A stretch of DNA of 64,000 nt from Streptomyces ferrugineus (GTDB lineage Bacteria; Actinomycetota; Actinomycetes; Streptomycetales; Streptomycetaceae). Both the position numbers and the translations under genes were made by a program. Of the stretch, positions 17,239 through 26,341 are shown piece by piece. The notes beneath the pieces were generated by a model that saw only the letters and a list, made by a program, of their open reading frames with translations, was not told the DNA's origin and ran no database searches. The stretch covers positions 248,001 to 312,000 of the forward strand of contig NZ_CP063373.1 in NCBI RefSeq assembly GCF_015160855.1, written 5' to 3'. The stretch's first letter is position 1, and every line of letters begins with the position of its first letter.

Positions 17239-18498
17239 CCGATACTCAAAGCGGGCCATAGCCACCGCAACTCCCGCGTAGATAACGGCGACTGTGACCA
17301 CGAGGGCCGCTGAACGCCCGTCCGGCGGCAGTATCAAAGCGGCCACGCCGGCGGCCCCGACGAAGGCGACGTTGAACAGCACGTCGTAGACGGAGAAGGT
17401 CCGGCCACGGAAGCCGTCCTCGACCGAGGACTGCACGATCGTGTCCGTCGCGATCTTCGCGCCCTGCGTCGTCAGGCCCAGCACGAATGCCGCGACCAGC
17501 GTGGGAGTTGTGGCGAAGGGGAGTCCAAGGGCGGACACCAGGACGGCAGCCGCTCCCGCGCACACGACGATCCAGCCGCCGGGACCGAGTCGCGCGGCCG
17601 CCCAGGGGGTCGCCAGCGCCGCCGCGAAGAAGCCGGCGCCGGAGATGCCCAACGCCAGCCCCAGCAGGGCGAGTCCGTCATCGGCGTTGGAGGAGAAGGC
17701 GTACCGGCACAGCATCAGCAGCATGACCAGGAGGGCGCCGTAGCAGAACCGCATCAGCGTCATCGAGAACAGCGCCCAGGCCGCCTCTCGACGCGGCGGA
17801 GTCGAGAGATGGCGCACACCCGCCACCAGGTCGCGTGCGGTGCCGGAGAGGGCCGTGGTGAGCCGCGGCGTCACCAACTCACGGTCGGGTCCGAGCAGTT
17901 CCCGGGCCATGCGCAGTGATGCCAGGCCCGCGCACAGGTACAGGGCCGCTCCCAGCAGCACCACGGCGGCATCGGAGTCCCAGATCACCAGCCGTACGAG
18001 GAAGGCCAGGCCGACACCCGCGGTCGCGGCGAGCGTCCCGGCGGTCGGGGAAAGGGAGTTGGCCATCACGAGCCGCTCTTCGTCGACCACTCGGGGCAGT
18101 GCCGCGGACAGGCCGGACAGGACGAAGCGGTTGACGGCGGTGACGCACAGGGCGGAGACGTAGAAGAGCCAGTCCGGGACCTGGGTGATGATCAGGGCGG
18201 CGGTGGCCGAGGCCAGCACAGTGCGCAGCAGGCTGCCGTACAGCAGCACCTGACGGCGCCGCCAACGGTCCAGCAGGACACCGGAGAAGGGGCCCACCAG
18301 GGAGTACGGCAGGAGCAGTACCGCCATCGCGGAGGCGATCGCGGCGGCCGAGGTCTGTTTTTCCGGCGAGAAGACGACGTATGTGGCGAGCGCGGTCTGG
18401 TAGACGCCGTCGGCTCCCTGCGAGAGCAGGCGTACGACGAGCAGGCGCCGGAAGTACCGGAAGCGCAGCAGGACCCGCAGGTCGCGTACGACGGACAT
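17221..18498 (-). CDS. MFS transporter
   Basis: 425 aa from ATG 18498 (GAGG 9 bp upstream; the in-frame GTG 18513 has no such site). About 12 hydrophobic segments are visible, with the MFS loop GVLLDRWRRRQVLLYGSLLR between helices 2 and 3 (motif A variant) near residues 70-90. The second half contains a long cytoplasmic loop (about 205-225) and the helix pairs typical of the superfamily. The first helix region RYFRRLLVVRLLSQGADGVY is seen in a Streptomyces-specific clade without known substrate. Drug or metabolite export is a guess. Confidence 0.85.
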   Translation of the reverse strand: MSVVRDLRVLLRFRYFRRLLVVRLLSQGADGVYQTALATYVVFSPEKQTSAAAIASAMAVLLLPYSLVGPFSGVLLDRWRRRQVLLYGSLLRTVLASATAALIITQVPDWLFYVSALCVTAVNRFVLSGLSAALPRVVDEERLVMANSLSPTAGTLAATAGVGLAFLVRLVIWDSDAAVVLLGAALYLCAGLASLRMARELLGPDRELVTPRLTTALSGTARDLVAGVRHLSTPPRREAAWALFSMTLMRFCYGALLVMLLMLCRYAFSSNADDGLALLGLALGISGAGFFAAALATPWAAARLGPGGWIVVCAGAAAVLVSALGLPFATTPTLVAAFVLGLTTQGAKIATDTIVQSSVEDGFRGRTFSVYDVLFNVAFVGAAGVAALILPPDGRSAALVVTVAVIYAGVAVAMARFEYRSVSHQ

Positions 18499-18520
18499 GG
18501 GGCACAGCCTCACATATGGG

Positions 18521-18554
18521 GAGGGTCCCCGGGTGGTTCAACCCGGGGACCCTC
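18521..18554 (-). terminator. Terminator downstream of ino1
   Basis: Perfect 14-bp arms (GAGGGTCCCCGGGT and its complement) with a GGTTCA loop, between the ino1 stop and the MFS start; it would insulate the MFS gene from ino1 transcription. Confidence 0.8.
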
Positions 18555-18619
18555 GGCAGCTCTGGCAGGAGCGTTCTAGTGCGGCGCTGCGGTGCTATGG
18601 CGCGCAGTGCTGTGTCTCG

Positions 18620-19702
18620 CTAGCGCTCGACCTCACCCTTGATGAACTTCTCGACGTTCTCGCGGGCCTCGTCGTCGAAGTACTGGACCGGCGGCGACTT
18701 CATGAAGTAGCTGGAGGCCGACAGGATCGGGCCGCCGATGCCGCGGTCCTTGGCGATCTTCGCGGCGCGCAGGGCGTCGATGATGACGCCGGCGGAGTTC
18801 GGGGAGTCCCAGACCTCGAGCTTGTACTCCAGGTTCAGCGGGACGTCACCGAAGGCGCGGCCCTCGAGGCGGACGTAGGCCCACTTGCGGTCGTCGAGCC
18901 AGGCGACATAGTCGGACGGGCCGATGTGGACGTTCTTCTCGCCGAGCTCCCGGTCGGGGATCTGGGAGGTGACGGCCTGCGTCTTGGAGATCTTCTTGGA
19001 CTCCAGGCGCTCGCGCTCGAGCATGTTCTTGAAGTCCATGTTGCCGCCGACGTTGAGCTGCATCGTGCGGTCGAGGATGACACCGCGGTCCTCGAACAGC
19101 TTCGCCATGACGCGGTGCGTGATGGTGGCACCGACCTGGGACTTGATGTCGTCGCCGACGATCGGGACGCCCGCCTCGGTGAACTTGTCCGCCCACTCCT
19201 TCGTACCGGCGATGAAGACCGGCAGGGCGTTGACGAAGGCGACCTTGGCGTCGATGGCGCACTGGGCGTAGAACTTCGCCGCGTCCTCGGAGCCCACCGG
19301 CAGGTAGCAGACGAGGACGTCGACCTGCTTGTCCTTGAGGACCTGGACGACGTCGACCGGGGCCTCGGCGGACTCCTCGATCGTCTCGCGGTAGTACTTG
19401 CCGAGACCGTCGTGGGTGTGGCCACGCTGGACGGTCACACCGGTGCGGGGCACGTCGCAGATCTTGATGGTGTTGTTCTCGCTGGCGCCGATGGCGTCCG
19501 CGAGGTCGAGGCCGACCTTCTTCGCGTCGACATCGAAGGCGGCGACGAACTCGACGTCACGGACGTGGTAGTCGCCGAACTGCACATGCATCAGGCCGGG
19601 GACCCTGGACGCCGGGTCGGCGTCCTTGTAGTACTCGACTCCCTGAACCAGCGACGCGGCGCAGTTGCCCACGCCGACGACGGCTACGCGAACCGAACCC
19701 AT
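18620..19702 (-). CDS. ino1: Inositol-3-phosphate synthase
   Basis: 360 aa from ATG 19702 (GGGAG upstream), matching the start [20 protein letters not shown] with its NAD-binding glycine motif. Further family motifs include [35 protein letters not shown] and [13 protein letters not shown] near the active site. It converts glucose-6-phosphate to inositol-3-phosphate with internal NAD redox, feeding phosphatidylinositol and mycothiol, the actinobacterial thiol. The PadR regulator gene lies just upstream with a 45-bp gap, so the two are probably co-transcribed or linked in regulation. Confidence 0.96.
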   Translation of the reverse strand: MGSVRVAVVGVGNCAASLVQGVEYYKDADPASRVPGLMHVQFGDYHVRDVEFVAAFDVDAKKVGLDLADAIGASENNTIKICDVPRTGVTVQRGHTHDGLGKYYRETIEESAEAPVDVVQVLKDKQVDVLVCYLPVGSEDAAKFYAQCAIDAKVAFVNALPVFIAGTKEWADKFTEAGVPIVGDDIKSQVGATITHRVMAKLFEDRGVILDRTMQLNVGGNMDFKNMLERERLESKKISKTQAVTSQIPDRELGEKNVHIGPSDYVAWLDDRKWAYVRLEGRAFGDVPLNLEYKLEVWDSPNSAGVIIDALRAAKIAKDRGIGGPILSASSYFMKSPPVQYFDDEARENVEKFIKGEVER

Positions 19703-19746
19703 TCCGGTTGCTCCCTGTGTGTACGAGTGAGGCCCTGAGTGGGCGC

Positions 19747-20430
19747 TCACGTGGCGGTGTCGTCGGGCGTATCCGGCCGGGGGGCGTCCCCAGGCCGGGG
19801 CAGGCCGCCCGGCGCTCCAGATGTGGTGTCCCGCGAGTCGGACCCCCCGGAGGCGGAACCCTTCAGGTCCCGCCCGGCCCGCTCGCTCTCGATCAGCTCG
19901 TTCAGCCAGCGCACTTCGCGCTCCACGGACTCCATCCCGTGGCGCTGAAGCTCGAGCGTGTAGTCGTCGAGGCGCTCCCGGGTGCGCGCCAGGGAGGCGC
20001 GCATCTTCTCCAGGCGCTCCTCCAGCCGGCTGCGGCGTCCCTCCAGCACGCGCATGCGCACGTCCTGTGGTGTGCGTCCGAAGAAGGCGAATCGGGCAGC
20101 GAAATGCTCGTCCTCGTACGCGTCGGGCCCGGTCTGGGAGAGCAGCTCCTCGAAGTGCTCCTTACCTTCTGCCGTCAACCGGTAGACGATCTTGGCGCGA
20201 CGGCCCGCGAGCGGTGCGGCGAGCGCGTCCTCGGCGGTGTTCCCCGGTTCCTCGATCAACCAGCCGTTGGCGACCAGCGTCTTGAGGCAGGGATAGAGCG
20301 TGCCGTAGCTGAAGGCCCGGAACACGCCCAGTGATGTATTGAGTCGTTTGCGCAGCTCATAGCCGTGCATCGGGGACTCGCGCAGCAGTCCGAGTACGGC
20401 GAACTCGAGGATTCCGGCACGTCGGCTCAT
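19747..20430 (-). CDS. PadR-family transcriptional regulator
   Basis: 227 aa. N-terminal winged helix (residues 1-95): [20 protein letters not shown] is the family hallmark, and [19 protein letters not shown] holds the recognition helix. A C-terminal coiled region ([20 protein letters not shown]) would dimerise, followed by a disordered Gly/Pro tail. A perfect dyad with ATGTAT/ATACAT half-sites lies 28 bp upstream, so self-repression is likely. The gene precedes ino1 and diverges from the PBP gene; either may be a target. Confidence 0.9.
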   Translation of the reverse strand: MSRRAGILEFAVLGLLRESPMHGYELRKRLNTSLGVFRAFSYGTLYPCLKTLVANGWLIEEPGNTAEDALAAPLAGRRAKIVYRLTAEGKEHFEELLSQTGPDAYEDEHFAARFAFFGRTPQDVRMRVLEGRRSRLEERLEKMRASLARTRERLDDYTLELQRHGMESVEREVRWLNELIESERAGRDLKGSASGGSDSRDTTSGAPGGLPRPGDAPRPDTPDDTAT

Positions 20431-20458
20431 CCTCTCGCCTCCTCGTCGTATGTCGCGC

Positions 20459-20481
20459 TGATGTATCGACTCGATACATCA
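20459..20481. promoter_or_regulatory. Probable PadR operator
   Basis: Perfect 23-bp dyad with one central base: TGATGTATCGA, C, TCGATACATCA. It contains ATGTAT and ATACAT, the half-sites typical of PadR proteins, and begins 28 bp upstream of the padR start. Confidence 0.75.
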
Positions 20482-20634
20482 CGACGATAGAACGGCCTTC
20501 CGGACGCGACAAGTGGGGGAACGGTGAACGGGGTCACATCAACGATTCATGTGGAGCGAGTTGCCTGATTTGGGGTGAAGTTCGGGGCTAGGTGGGCTTT
20601 GACGGTGCGTAGTCTGTGCGCCATGAACAGCACT

Positions 20635-20661
20635 GGGAACCGAGTGACGCCTGGGGGCGTC
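20635..20661 (+). promoter_or_regulatory. SigE-type ECF promoter for the PBP gene
   Basis: GGGAAC (20635-20640) followed after 17 bp by CGTC (20658-20661), matching the Streptomyces SigE pattern (GAAC, N16-17, CGTC). SigE responds to cell-envelope stress, which fits a peptidoglycan synthase gene downstream. Confidence 0.55.
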
Positions 20662-20782
20662 GTCATCCTTGGTGCAGTACGGGTGAATGCGGAACCGACC
20701 GCATCCGTACTCCGGGGGGACCGGAAATCAGCCGCCGTTGACAGGCGCCCAGGGGTGCGCCTGCCCGAGGAGTAGTCGTTCG

Positions 20783-23407
20783 ATGAGCGAGCACCGTCGC
20801 AAACCGCCGCAGCCGCAGGGAGGCGGACGTGCCGCGGCCCGACGCGGTCAGGCCGGCTTGTCCTCCGGCCGCCGAGCGGCACCGCGAGGCGCCACCGGAT
20901 CTCCCTCCGACTCGTACGGGTCGGGTTCCGCCGGTTCGGTGAGCGAGGAACGTCCCTACGGCGGCCGCGCCGAAGCACGACGCGCGGCCCAGAGAAGCGG
21001 CGGCAACCGCCGCAGAGCGGCCGAACCGGCCAGAGGAGGCCGTCGGGCGGCTCCCGGCGGTCCGCACGGTCCCGGGCGCGGCAGGGGGCGTGGGGCACCG
21101 CCGGACAGGAAGCGGTTCATCGACTATCCGCGCGCGGGCAAGTACGGCCTGGCGCGCTGGGTGCCGTCGTGGCGGCTCGTCACGGGTGTCTTCCTCGCCT
21201 TCATGGGCGGCCTGGTCGCCGCGGCGGGCATCGGATACGCCATGGTGGGCATCCCGAAGGCCCAGGACACGGCCAAGGCGCAGAACAACGTCTTCTACTG
21301 GTCCAACGGCAAGCAGATGGCGGCGACCGGTGGCCAGACGAACCGGCAGCTCGTGAGCGATGCGGAGATCCCGAGGGAGATAAAGAATGCGGTGGTCTCC
21401 GCCGAGAACGCCTCCTTCTATGAGGACAACGGCATCGACCCGGCGGGCATCGCGCGAGCTGTGCTCAACATGGCGAGGGGTGGCGAGACGCAGGGTGGTT
21501 CGACTATCACCCAGCAGTTCGTCAAGAACACGTACCTGAGCCAGGAACAGACGCTCTCGCGTAAGTTCAAGGAGCTGTTCATCTCCATCAAGGTCGGCCA
21601 GCAGCTGTCGAAGGACGAGATCCTGGCCGGCTACCTCAACACCGCCTACTACGGTCGAAACGCCTACGGCATCCAGGCGGCTGCCCAGGCGTACTTCGGC
21701 GTGGACGCCCAGAAGCTCACCCCCTCTCAGTGCGCCTTCCTGGCGGCGGTGCTGAAGGGCCCGAACTTCTACAACCCTGACGGCGGTGTGGGAGCGGGCG
21801 CTACGCCGGAGAGCAACACCAAGCGGGCCAAGGAACGCTGGTCGTGGATCCTGGGCCGCATGGTCGAGGTGGGGCGCATGACGCCGGAGGCCCGTGCCAA
21901 GGTCGGCGAGTTCCCCACGTTCAAGAGGCAGACCTCGAACCTGTCCGGGCAGTCCGGCTATCTGATCGACATCGCCAAGGAATACGTCGCCAAGAAGGCG
22001 GGGCTGTCCCCCGAGGATCTGGAGAAGGGCGGCTACCGGATCTACACGACCTTCGACAAGGAGAAGGTCAACCAGCTGGCTGAGGCCGTCGAGAAGACGC
22101 GGAAGAGCTTCCTCGACCCCAAGAAGCGGGAGAAGGACAAGCACGTCCAGTTCGGCGGGGCGTCGGTCGACCCCAAGACCGGAGCGATCATCGCGCTGTA
22201 CGGCGGCGCGGGCTACGACAAGGGCCACTACTCCAACAACGCCAACACCCTGGGTGTGCCGGTCGGCTCGACCTGGAAGCCCATCGTGCTGGCCTCCGCG
22301 ATGGAGTACGGGACCTACCAGACCGAAGGGAAACCGCTCTCGCCGTTGGCCAAGTACAACGGCAACGACCTCCTGGAGATCAAGAACCAGGACGGCGACC
22401 CGATCATGGGTAATGACGGAAAGCCGTTCCGGCAGAAGAACGAGGGCACCACGGCCTGGGGCGAGGTGACGCTCAGGAAGGCCATGGAGCAGTCGATCAA
22501 CAGCCCGTTCGCTCAGCTGGGCATCGACGTCGGCCTGTCCAAGACCCAGGAGATGGCGAAGAAGATGGGCATCTCGTCCAGCTTCTTCGACAAGGCCAAC
22601 ATCAAGAACGTGTCCTTCTCGCTCGGTACGTCCACCCCCAGCGCCATTCGTATGGCCGACGCGTACGGCAGCTTCGCCAACTCGGGCCTCCACTACGAGC
22701 CGTACTCGGTCACCAAGGTGATCAAGGACGGTGAGCCGCTCAAGGGGTTCGAAGTTCCGGAGAAGCAGGAAGCCATGGGTGCCGACGTTGCGAACAACGT
22801 GACGGACGTCCTGGAGAACGTGGTCAAGAACGGCACCGGTAAGAAGGTCGCGGACATCGGGTTCCCGGTGGCCGGCAAGACGGGTACGACCGACGAGAAC
22901 AAGTCGGCGTGGTTTGTCGGGTACACCAGGGAGCTGTCCACGGCCGTGACGCTGTTCCGGACGGACCCGGGCAAGGGCAAGCTGTTGTCCATGAACGGCA
23001 CGGGTGGCGTGCCCTCCATCCACGGTGGTGACATCCCGGCACAGGTCTGGAAGGACTACATGGCCGAGGCCATGAAGAGCTATGGCACCCCCGAGCCCTT
23101 CCCGGAAGCCGAGCCCATCGGTGAGATCATCAACGACACTCCGACCCCGACGGCGGTGCCCACGCCCACCGAGACCGCCGATGAGAGTCCGACGCCGACG
23201 CCGACGCCCTCGGAGTCGCTGACGTCGCCGACGCCTACGCCGACCGAGACATGCTTCGGCTTCCAGTGCAATGACATCGGAGGCTCGGACAACGGCGGCA
23301 CGGACGGGGGTGTGACCTCGTCGCCGACGCCCACGGAGACGGAGACGGACAACGGCGGAGGCAATGCCAACGGCAACGGAGGCATCTTCGGTGGACCGTC
23401 AGGCTGA
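20783..23407 (+). CDS. Bifunctional penicillin-binding protein (class A, GT51 + transpeptidase)
   Basis: 874 aa from ATG 20783 (GAGGAG upstream). Cytoplasmic basic, Gly/Arg-rich N-terminus of about 125 residues; membrane helix LVTGVFLAFMGGLVAAAGIG; glycosyltransferase domain with ENASFYEDNGID (catalytic Glu) and GGSTITQQFVKNTYL. The transpeptidase domain has SxxK (STWK, about residue 495), SxN (SIN, about 571) and KTGTT (about 698). The external tail has Pro/Thr/Glu repeats and a Gly/Asn-rich end. It polymerises and cross-links peptidoglycan. The unusually long, charged N-terminus may bind cytoplasmic division proteins. Confidence 0.94.
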   Translation: MSEHRRKPPQPQGGGRAAARRGQAGLSSGRRAAPRGATGSPSDSYGSGSAGSVSEERPYGGRAEARRAAQRSGGNRRRAAEPARGGRRAAPGGPHGPGRGRGRGAPPDRKRFIDYPRAGKYGLARWVPSWRLVTGVFLAFMGGLVAAAGIGYAMVGIPKAQDTAKAQNNVFYWSNGKQMAATGGQTNRQLVSDAEIPREIKNAVVSAENASFYEDNGIDPAGIARAVLNMARGGETQGGSTITQQFVKNTYLSQEQTLSRKFKELFISIKVGQQLSKDEILAGYLNTAYYGRNAYGIQAAAQAYFGVDAQKLTPSQCAFLAAVLKGPNFYNPDGGVGAGATPESNTKRAKERWSWILGRMVEVGRMTPEARAKVGEFPTFKRQTSNLSGQSGYLIDIAKEYVAKKAGLSPEDLEKGGYRIYTTFDKEKVNQLAEAVEKTRKSFLDPKKREKDKHVQFGGASVDPKTGAIIALYGGAGYDKGHYSNNANTLGVPVGSTWKPIVLASAMEYGTYQTEGKPLSPLAKYNGNDLLEIKNQDGDPIMGNDGKPFRQKNEGTTAWGEVTLRKAMEQSINSPFAQLGIDVGLSKTQEMAKKMGISSSFFDKANIKNVSFSLGTSTPSAIRMADAYGSFANSGLHYEPYSVTKVIKDGEPLKGFEVPEKQEAMGADVANNVTDVLENVVKNGTGKKVADIGFPVAGKTGTTDENKSAWFVGYTRELSTAVTLFRTDPGKGKLLSMNGTGGVPSIHGGDIPAQVWKDYMAEAMKSYGTPEPFPEAEPIGEIINDTPTPTAVPTPTETADESPTPTPTPSESLTSPTPTPTETCFGFQCNDIGGSDNGGTDGGVTSSPTPTETETDNGGGNANGNGGIFGGPSG

Positions 23408-23427
23408 TCGACAGGGTCAGATGTGAG

Positions 23428-23474
23428 AAGGCCGGTGGTCGGCACCCAAGGGATGGGTGCTGGCCACCGGCCTT
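23428..23474 (+). terminator. Terminator after the PBP gene
   Basis: Arms AAGGCCGGTGG / CCACCGGCCTT with an inner second stem (GGCACCC / GGGTGC), 20 bp after the stop and followed by TTGG. Confidence 0.75.
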
Positions 23475-23507
23475 TGGTGCTTGGGCGGGGAGCTTGGGCG
23501 GCGGCCT

Positions 23508-23521
23508 GTTTCACGTGAAAC
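23508..23521. other. parS site 8 (exact), first of a tandem pair
   Basis: Exact GTTTCACGTGAAAC; the second copy begins after only 4 bp. Confidence 0.92.
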
Positions 23522-23525
23522 GTCG

Positions 23526-23539
23526 GTTTCACGTGAAAC
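23526..23539. other. parS site 9 (exact), second of a tandem pair
   Basis: Exact GTTTCACGTGAAAC, 65 bp before the GT-C protein start. Confidence 0.92.
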
Positions 23540-23603
23540 ACTCGCCCGTCACACCCCTGTCGTCCGCGCACCGTTCTCAGACAGGTACGGCAGGATGTGC
23601 CCC

Positions 23604-25103
23604 ATGCCCAGTGCAGAGACGACGCCCACGAGCGTGCACGAGCCGGACCCGGTGCGGCCGACCAAGGAGGACGAGGTTGCCGCGAACGGGAGTGAGCTGA
23701 TCGGTGGCCCCATCGGACGGCGCGCCCTGCTCGGGACGTCCTGGTGGACTCCCGTGCGGATCGTGGCGCTGGTGGCGATCGGCATGTTCGCTCTCGGGCT
23801 GGTCCAGAAGGCGCCCTGCTACGACGGCGCCTGGTTCTTCGGCGCGAGCTCGCAGTACACACATGCCTGCTACTCGGACATCCCGCACCTCTACCAGGGA
23901 CGCGGCTTCGCCGACGGACTCGTGCCGTACTTCGACAAGCTCCCCGGCGACATGGAGTACCTCGAGTACCCGGTGCTGACCGGTGTGTTCATGGAGGTCG
24001 CCTCCTGGCTCACTACGGGCAGCGGCACCATCCAGCACCAGGAGCAGTGGTACTGGATGGTCAACGCCGGGATGCTGATGGTGTGCGCGGCCGTCATCGC
24101 CGTCTGTGTGACCCGCACGCATGCCCGGCGCCCCTGGGACGGCCTGCTGGTCGCCCTGGCGCCCGCCTTCGCGCTGACCGCGACCATCAACTGGGATCTG
24201 CTGGCCGTCGCCCTGACGGCCGCCGCGATGTTGATGTGGTCGCGCGGCCGCTCCGTCGCCTTCGGCGTCCTGCTGGGGCTCGCCACAGCCGCGAAGCTCT
24301 ATCCCATCTTCCTGATCGGCCCGTTGTTCGTCCTGTGCTGGCGCGCGGGCAAGTGGCGCGACTTCGGCAAGGCGCTGGGCGGCACCGTCCTCGCCTGGCT
24401 GGTGGTGAACCTTCCGGTCATGGTCCTCGCCTGGGACGGGTGGTCGCAGTTCTACCGGTTCAGCCAGGAGCGGGGCGTCGACTTCGGTTCCTTCTGGCTG
24501 ATCATGGCCCAGAACTCCAGCGACCCACTGAGCACCGAGACCGTCAACACGCTTGCCACGCTGCTCATGCTGCTGTGCTGCGCCGGCATCGCCGCGCTCA
24601 CGCTCACCGCGCCGCGACGTCCACGCTTCGCACAGCTGGCCTTCCTGATCGTCGCGGCGTTCATCCTCACCAACAAGGTCTACTCGCCGCAGTACGTCCT
24701 GTGGCTGGTGCCCCTGGCCGTGCTGGCCCGGCCGAGGTGGCGGGACTTCCTCATCTGGCAGGCGTGCGAGGTGGCGTACTTCCTCGGGATCTGGCTGTAC
24801 CTCGCGTACACGACCAGCGGGGACGCCCACAAGGGACTTCCGCCGGACGGCTACCACTGGGCCATCGGCGTCCATCTGCTGGGGACGCTGTACATGTGCG
24901 CCGTCGTCGTACGGGACATCCTCATGCCGGAGCGCGATCCGGTACGCCGGTCAGGCGAGGACGACCCCTCGGGCGGCGTTCTCGACAGGGCCGAGGACGC
25001 GTTCGTGCTCGGTCACGCGGCCCGTCCGCCGCGGCATGCGGCCCACTTCGAGGGGCCGCAGGTGGAATGGGGCGGCCAAGGGGCGGCCGGTAGTTCGCTC
25101 TGA
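23604..25103 (+). CDS. GT-C membrane glycosyltransferase, GT87/DUF2029-like
   Basis: 499 aa from ATG 23604, with CAGGA 9 bp upstream (frame open to 23457 through the tandem parS). After a 45-residue cytoplasmic N-terminus come about ten hydrophobic helices. The first external loop holds acidic residues (APCYDGAWFFGASS, HACYSDIPHLY), as in GT-C enzymes that use polyprenyl-phosphate sugars. FSQERGVDFGSFWLIM and TNKVYSPQYVLWLVPLAVL are family features. Likely a polyprenol-phosphate-mannose-dependent transferase; acceptor unknown. Confidence 0.8.
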   Translation: MPSAETTPTSVHEPDPVRPTKEDEVAANGSELIGGPIGRRALLGTSWWTPVRIVALVAIGMFALGLVQKAPCYDGAWFFGASSQYTHACYSDIPHLYQGRGFADGLVPYFDKLPGDMEYLEYPVLTGVFMEVASWLTTGSGTIQHQEQWYWMVNAGMLMVCAAVIAVCVTRTHARRPWDGLLVALAPAFALTATINWDLLAVALTAAAMLMWSRGRSVAFGVLLGLATAAKLYPIFLIGPLFVLCWRAGKWRDFGKALGGTVLAWLVVNLPVMVLAWDGWSQFYRFSQERGVDFGSFWLIMAQNSSDPLSTETVNTLATLLMLLCCAGIAALTLTAPRRPRFAQLAFLIVAAFILTNKVYSPQYVLWLVPLAVLARPRWRDFLIWQACEVAYFLGIWLYLAYTTSGDAHKGLPPDGYHWAIGVHLLGTLYMCAVVVRDILMPERDPVRRSGEDDPSGGVLDRAEDAFVLGHAARPPRHAAHFEGPQVEWGGQGAAGSSL

Positions 25104-25127
25104 GCGAACAGGGCGTAGGGGGCGTAC

Positions 25128-25169
25128 GCGAAAGGCCGTACACGGAGGGGTCCGTGTACGGCCTTTCGC
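25128..25169. terminator. Bidirectional terminator
   Basis: Perfect 19-bp arms beginning GCGAAAGGCCGTACACGGA with a GGGG loop, between the convergent GT-C and alanine-racemase-like genes. Confidence 0.85.
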
Positions 25170-25211
25170 TGTTACGGCGTCACCCGGGCGGCAGTTGCCG
25201 AGCGGGGCGGG

Positions 25212-26243
25212 TCAGCGGTCGACGAGCCGGTCGAACTGCGTGGTGGTGTGCCGCAGATGGGCGACCAGTTCGTCGCCGACCTTCGGCTCGGGGGCGTCCG
25301 CGGGGACGAACAGGATCGAGACCTGCATGTGCGGCGGCTCCGCGAACCAGCGCTGCTTGCCGCCCCACACGAAGGGAGAAAGGTTCCGGTTGACCGTGGC
25401 GAGGCCGGCCCGGGCGACGCCCTTGGCGCGCGGCATGACGCCGTGGAGGGCCTTCGGGGCCTCCAGACCCACCCCGTGCGACGTTCCGCCCGCTACGACC
25501 ACCAGGAAGCCGTCGGAGGCCGCCCTCTGCTGCCGGTAGCCGAAACGGTCGCCCTTGGACACGCGCGTGACGTCCAGGACCGCGCCGCGGTACTCGGTGG
25601 CCTCGTGGTCCCCCAGCCACAGCCGGGTGCCGATGCGCGCGCGGAAGCGGGTCTGCGGGAACTGCTGCTGCAGACGGGCGAGTTCCTCGGCCTTGAGGTG
25701 GCTGACGAACATCGTGTGCAGCGGCAGGCGGGCGGCACGCAGCCGGTCCATCCAGCCGATGACCTCCTCGACGGCGTCCGAGCCGTCGGTGCGGTCCAGC
25801 GGCAGATGGATGGCGAAGCCCTCGAGCCGGACGTTCTCGATGGCGGCGTGCAGCTGCGGCAGGTCCTGCTCGCTGATGCCGTGCCGCTTCATCGAGGACA
25901 TCACCTCGATGACCACACGGGCGCCCACGAGGCCGTACACTCCGTCCACCGACGACACCGAGCGGATGACACGGTCGGGCAGCGGCACCGGCTCCTCGCC
26001 GCGTCGGTACGGCGTCAGCACCAGCAGGTCGCCGCCGAACCAGTCCTTGATGCGCGCGGCCTCGTACGTCGTGCCCACGGCGAGGACCTCGGAGCCCAGG
26101 CGAGTGGCCTCCTCCGCGAGGCGTTCGTGTCCGAAGCCGTAGCCGTTGCCCTTGCAGACCGGGACGAGGCCCGGGAACTGCTCCTGCACGTGCTTGTGGT
26201 GCGCCCGCCAGCGCGCGGTGTCGACGTAGAGCGTGAGCGCCAT
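25212..26243 (-). CDS. Alanine racemase-family PLP protein
   Basis: 343 aa, ATG start. The N-terminal barrel carries the PLP-lysine motif PVCKGNGYGFG at K31, like VxKANAYGHG of alanine racemases, followed by VIEVMSSMKRHGI and an LPLHTMFVSHLK strand. The C-terminal domain (from about residue 220) is shorter and divergent, and the usual catalytic tyrosine segment is only weakly matched by DRFGYRQQ, so activity as a classical racemase is uncertain. The gene lies next to femX in the same direction, which points to a peptidoglycan-related amino acid. Confidence 0.8.
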   Translation of the reverse strand: MALTLYVDTARWRAHHKHVQEQFPGLVPVCKGNGYGFGHERLAEEATRLGSEVLAVGTTYEAARIKDWFGGDLLVLTPYRRGEEPVPLPDRVIRSVSSVDGVYGLVGARVVIEVMSSMKRHGISEQDLPQLHAAIENVRLEGFAIHLPLDRTDGSDAVEEVIGWMDRLRAARLPLHTMFVSHLKAEELARLQQQFPQTRFRARIGTRLWLGDHEATEYRGAVLDVTRVSKGDRFGYRQQRAASDGFLVVVAGGTSHGVGLEAPKALHGVMPRAKGVARAGLATVNRNLSPFVWGGKQRWFAEPPHMQVSILFVPADAPEPKVGDELVAHLRHTTTQFDRLVDR

Positions 26244-26341
26244 GGCCGGACCTGGAACCTTTCTCGTGGCTGCGGTGTATCAGAGGTATGGAAGCTATCG
26301 ACGGTGCAGCTGTTGACGGTATCGAAGCAGAGAACGAGAGG

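Larger units (their letters stand above)
20431..20782. other. Divergent regulatory region between padR and the PBP gene
   Basis: 352 bp without a convincing gene. It holds the PadR-type dyad near the padR side and a SigE-type promoter at 20635-20661 for the PBP gene, leaving a leader of roughly 115 nt. A 66-codon frame (20575-20775) exists but starts upstream of that promoter. Confidence 0.6.

Noticed and set aside
20575..20775. 66-codon frame before the PBP gene
   Set aside because: Begins upstream of the predicted promoter, middling codon bias, no family resemblance.
20663..23023. 786-codon minus-strand frame opposite the PBP gene
   Set aside because: Mirror of the PBP coding sequence; all PBP catalytic motifs are on the plus strand.
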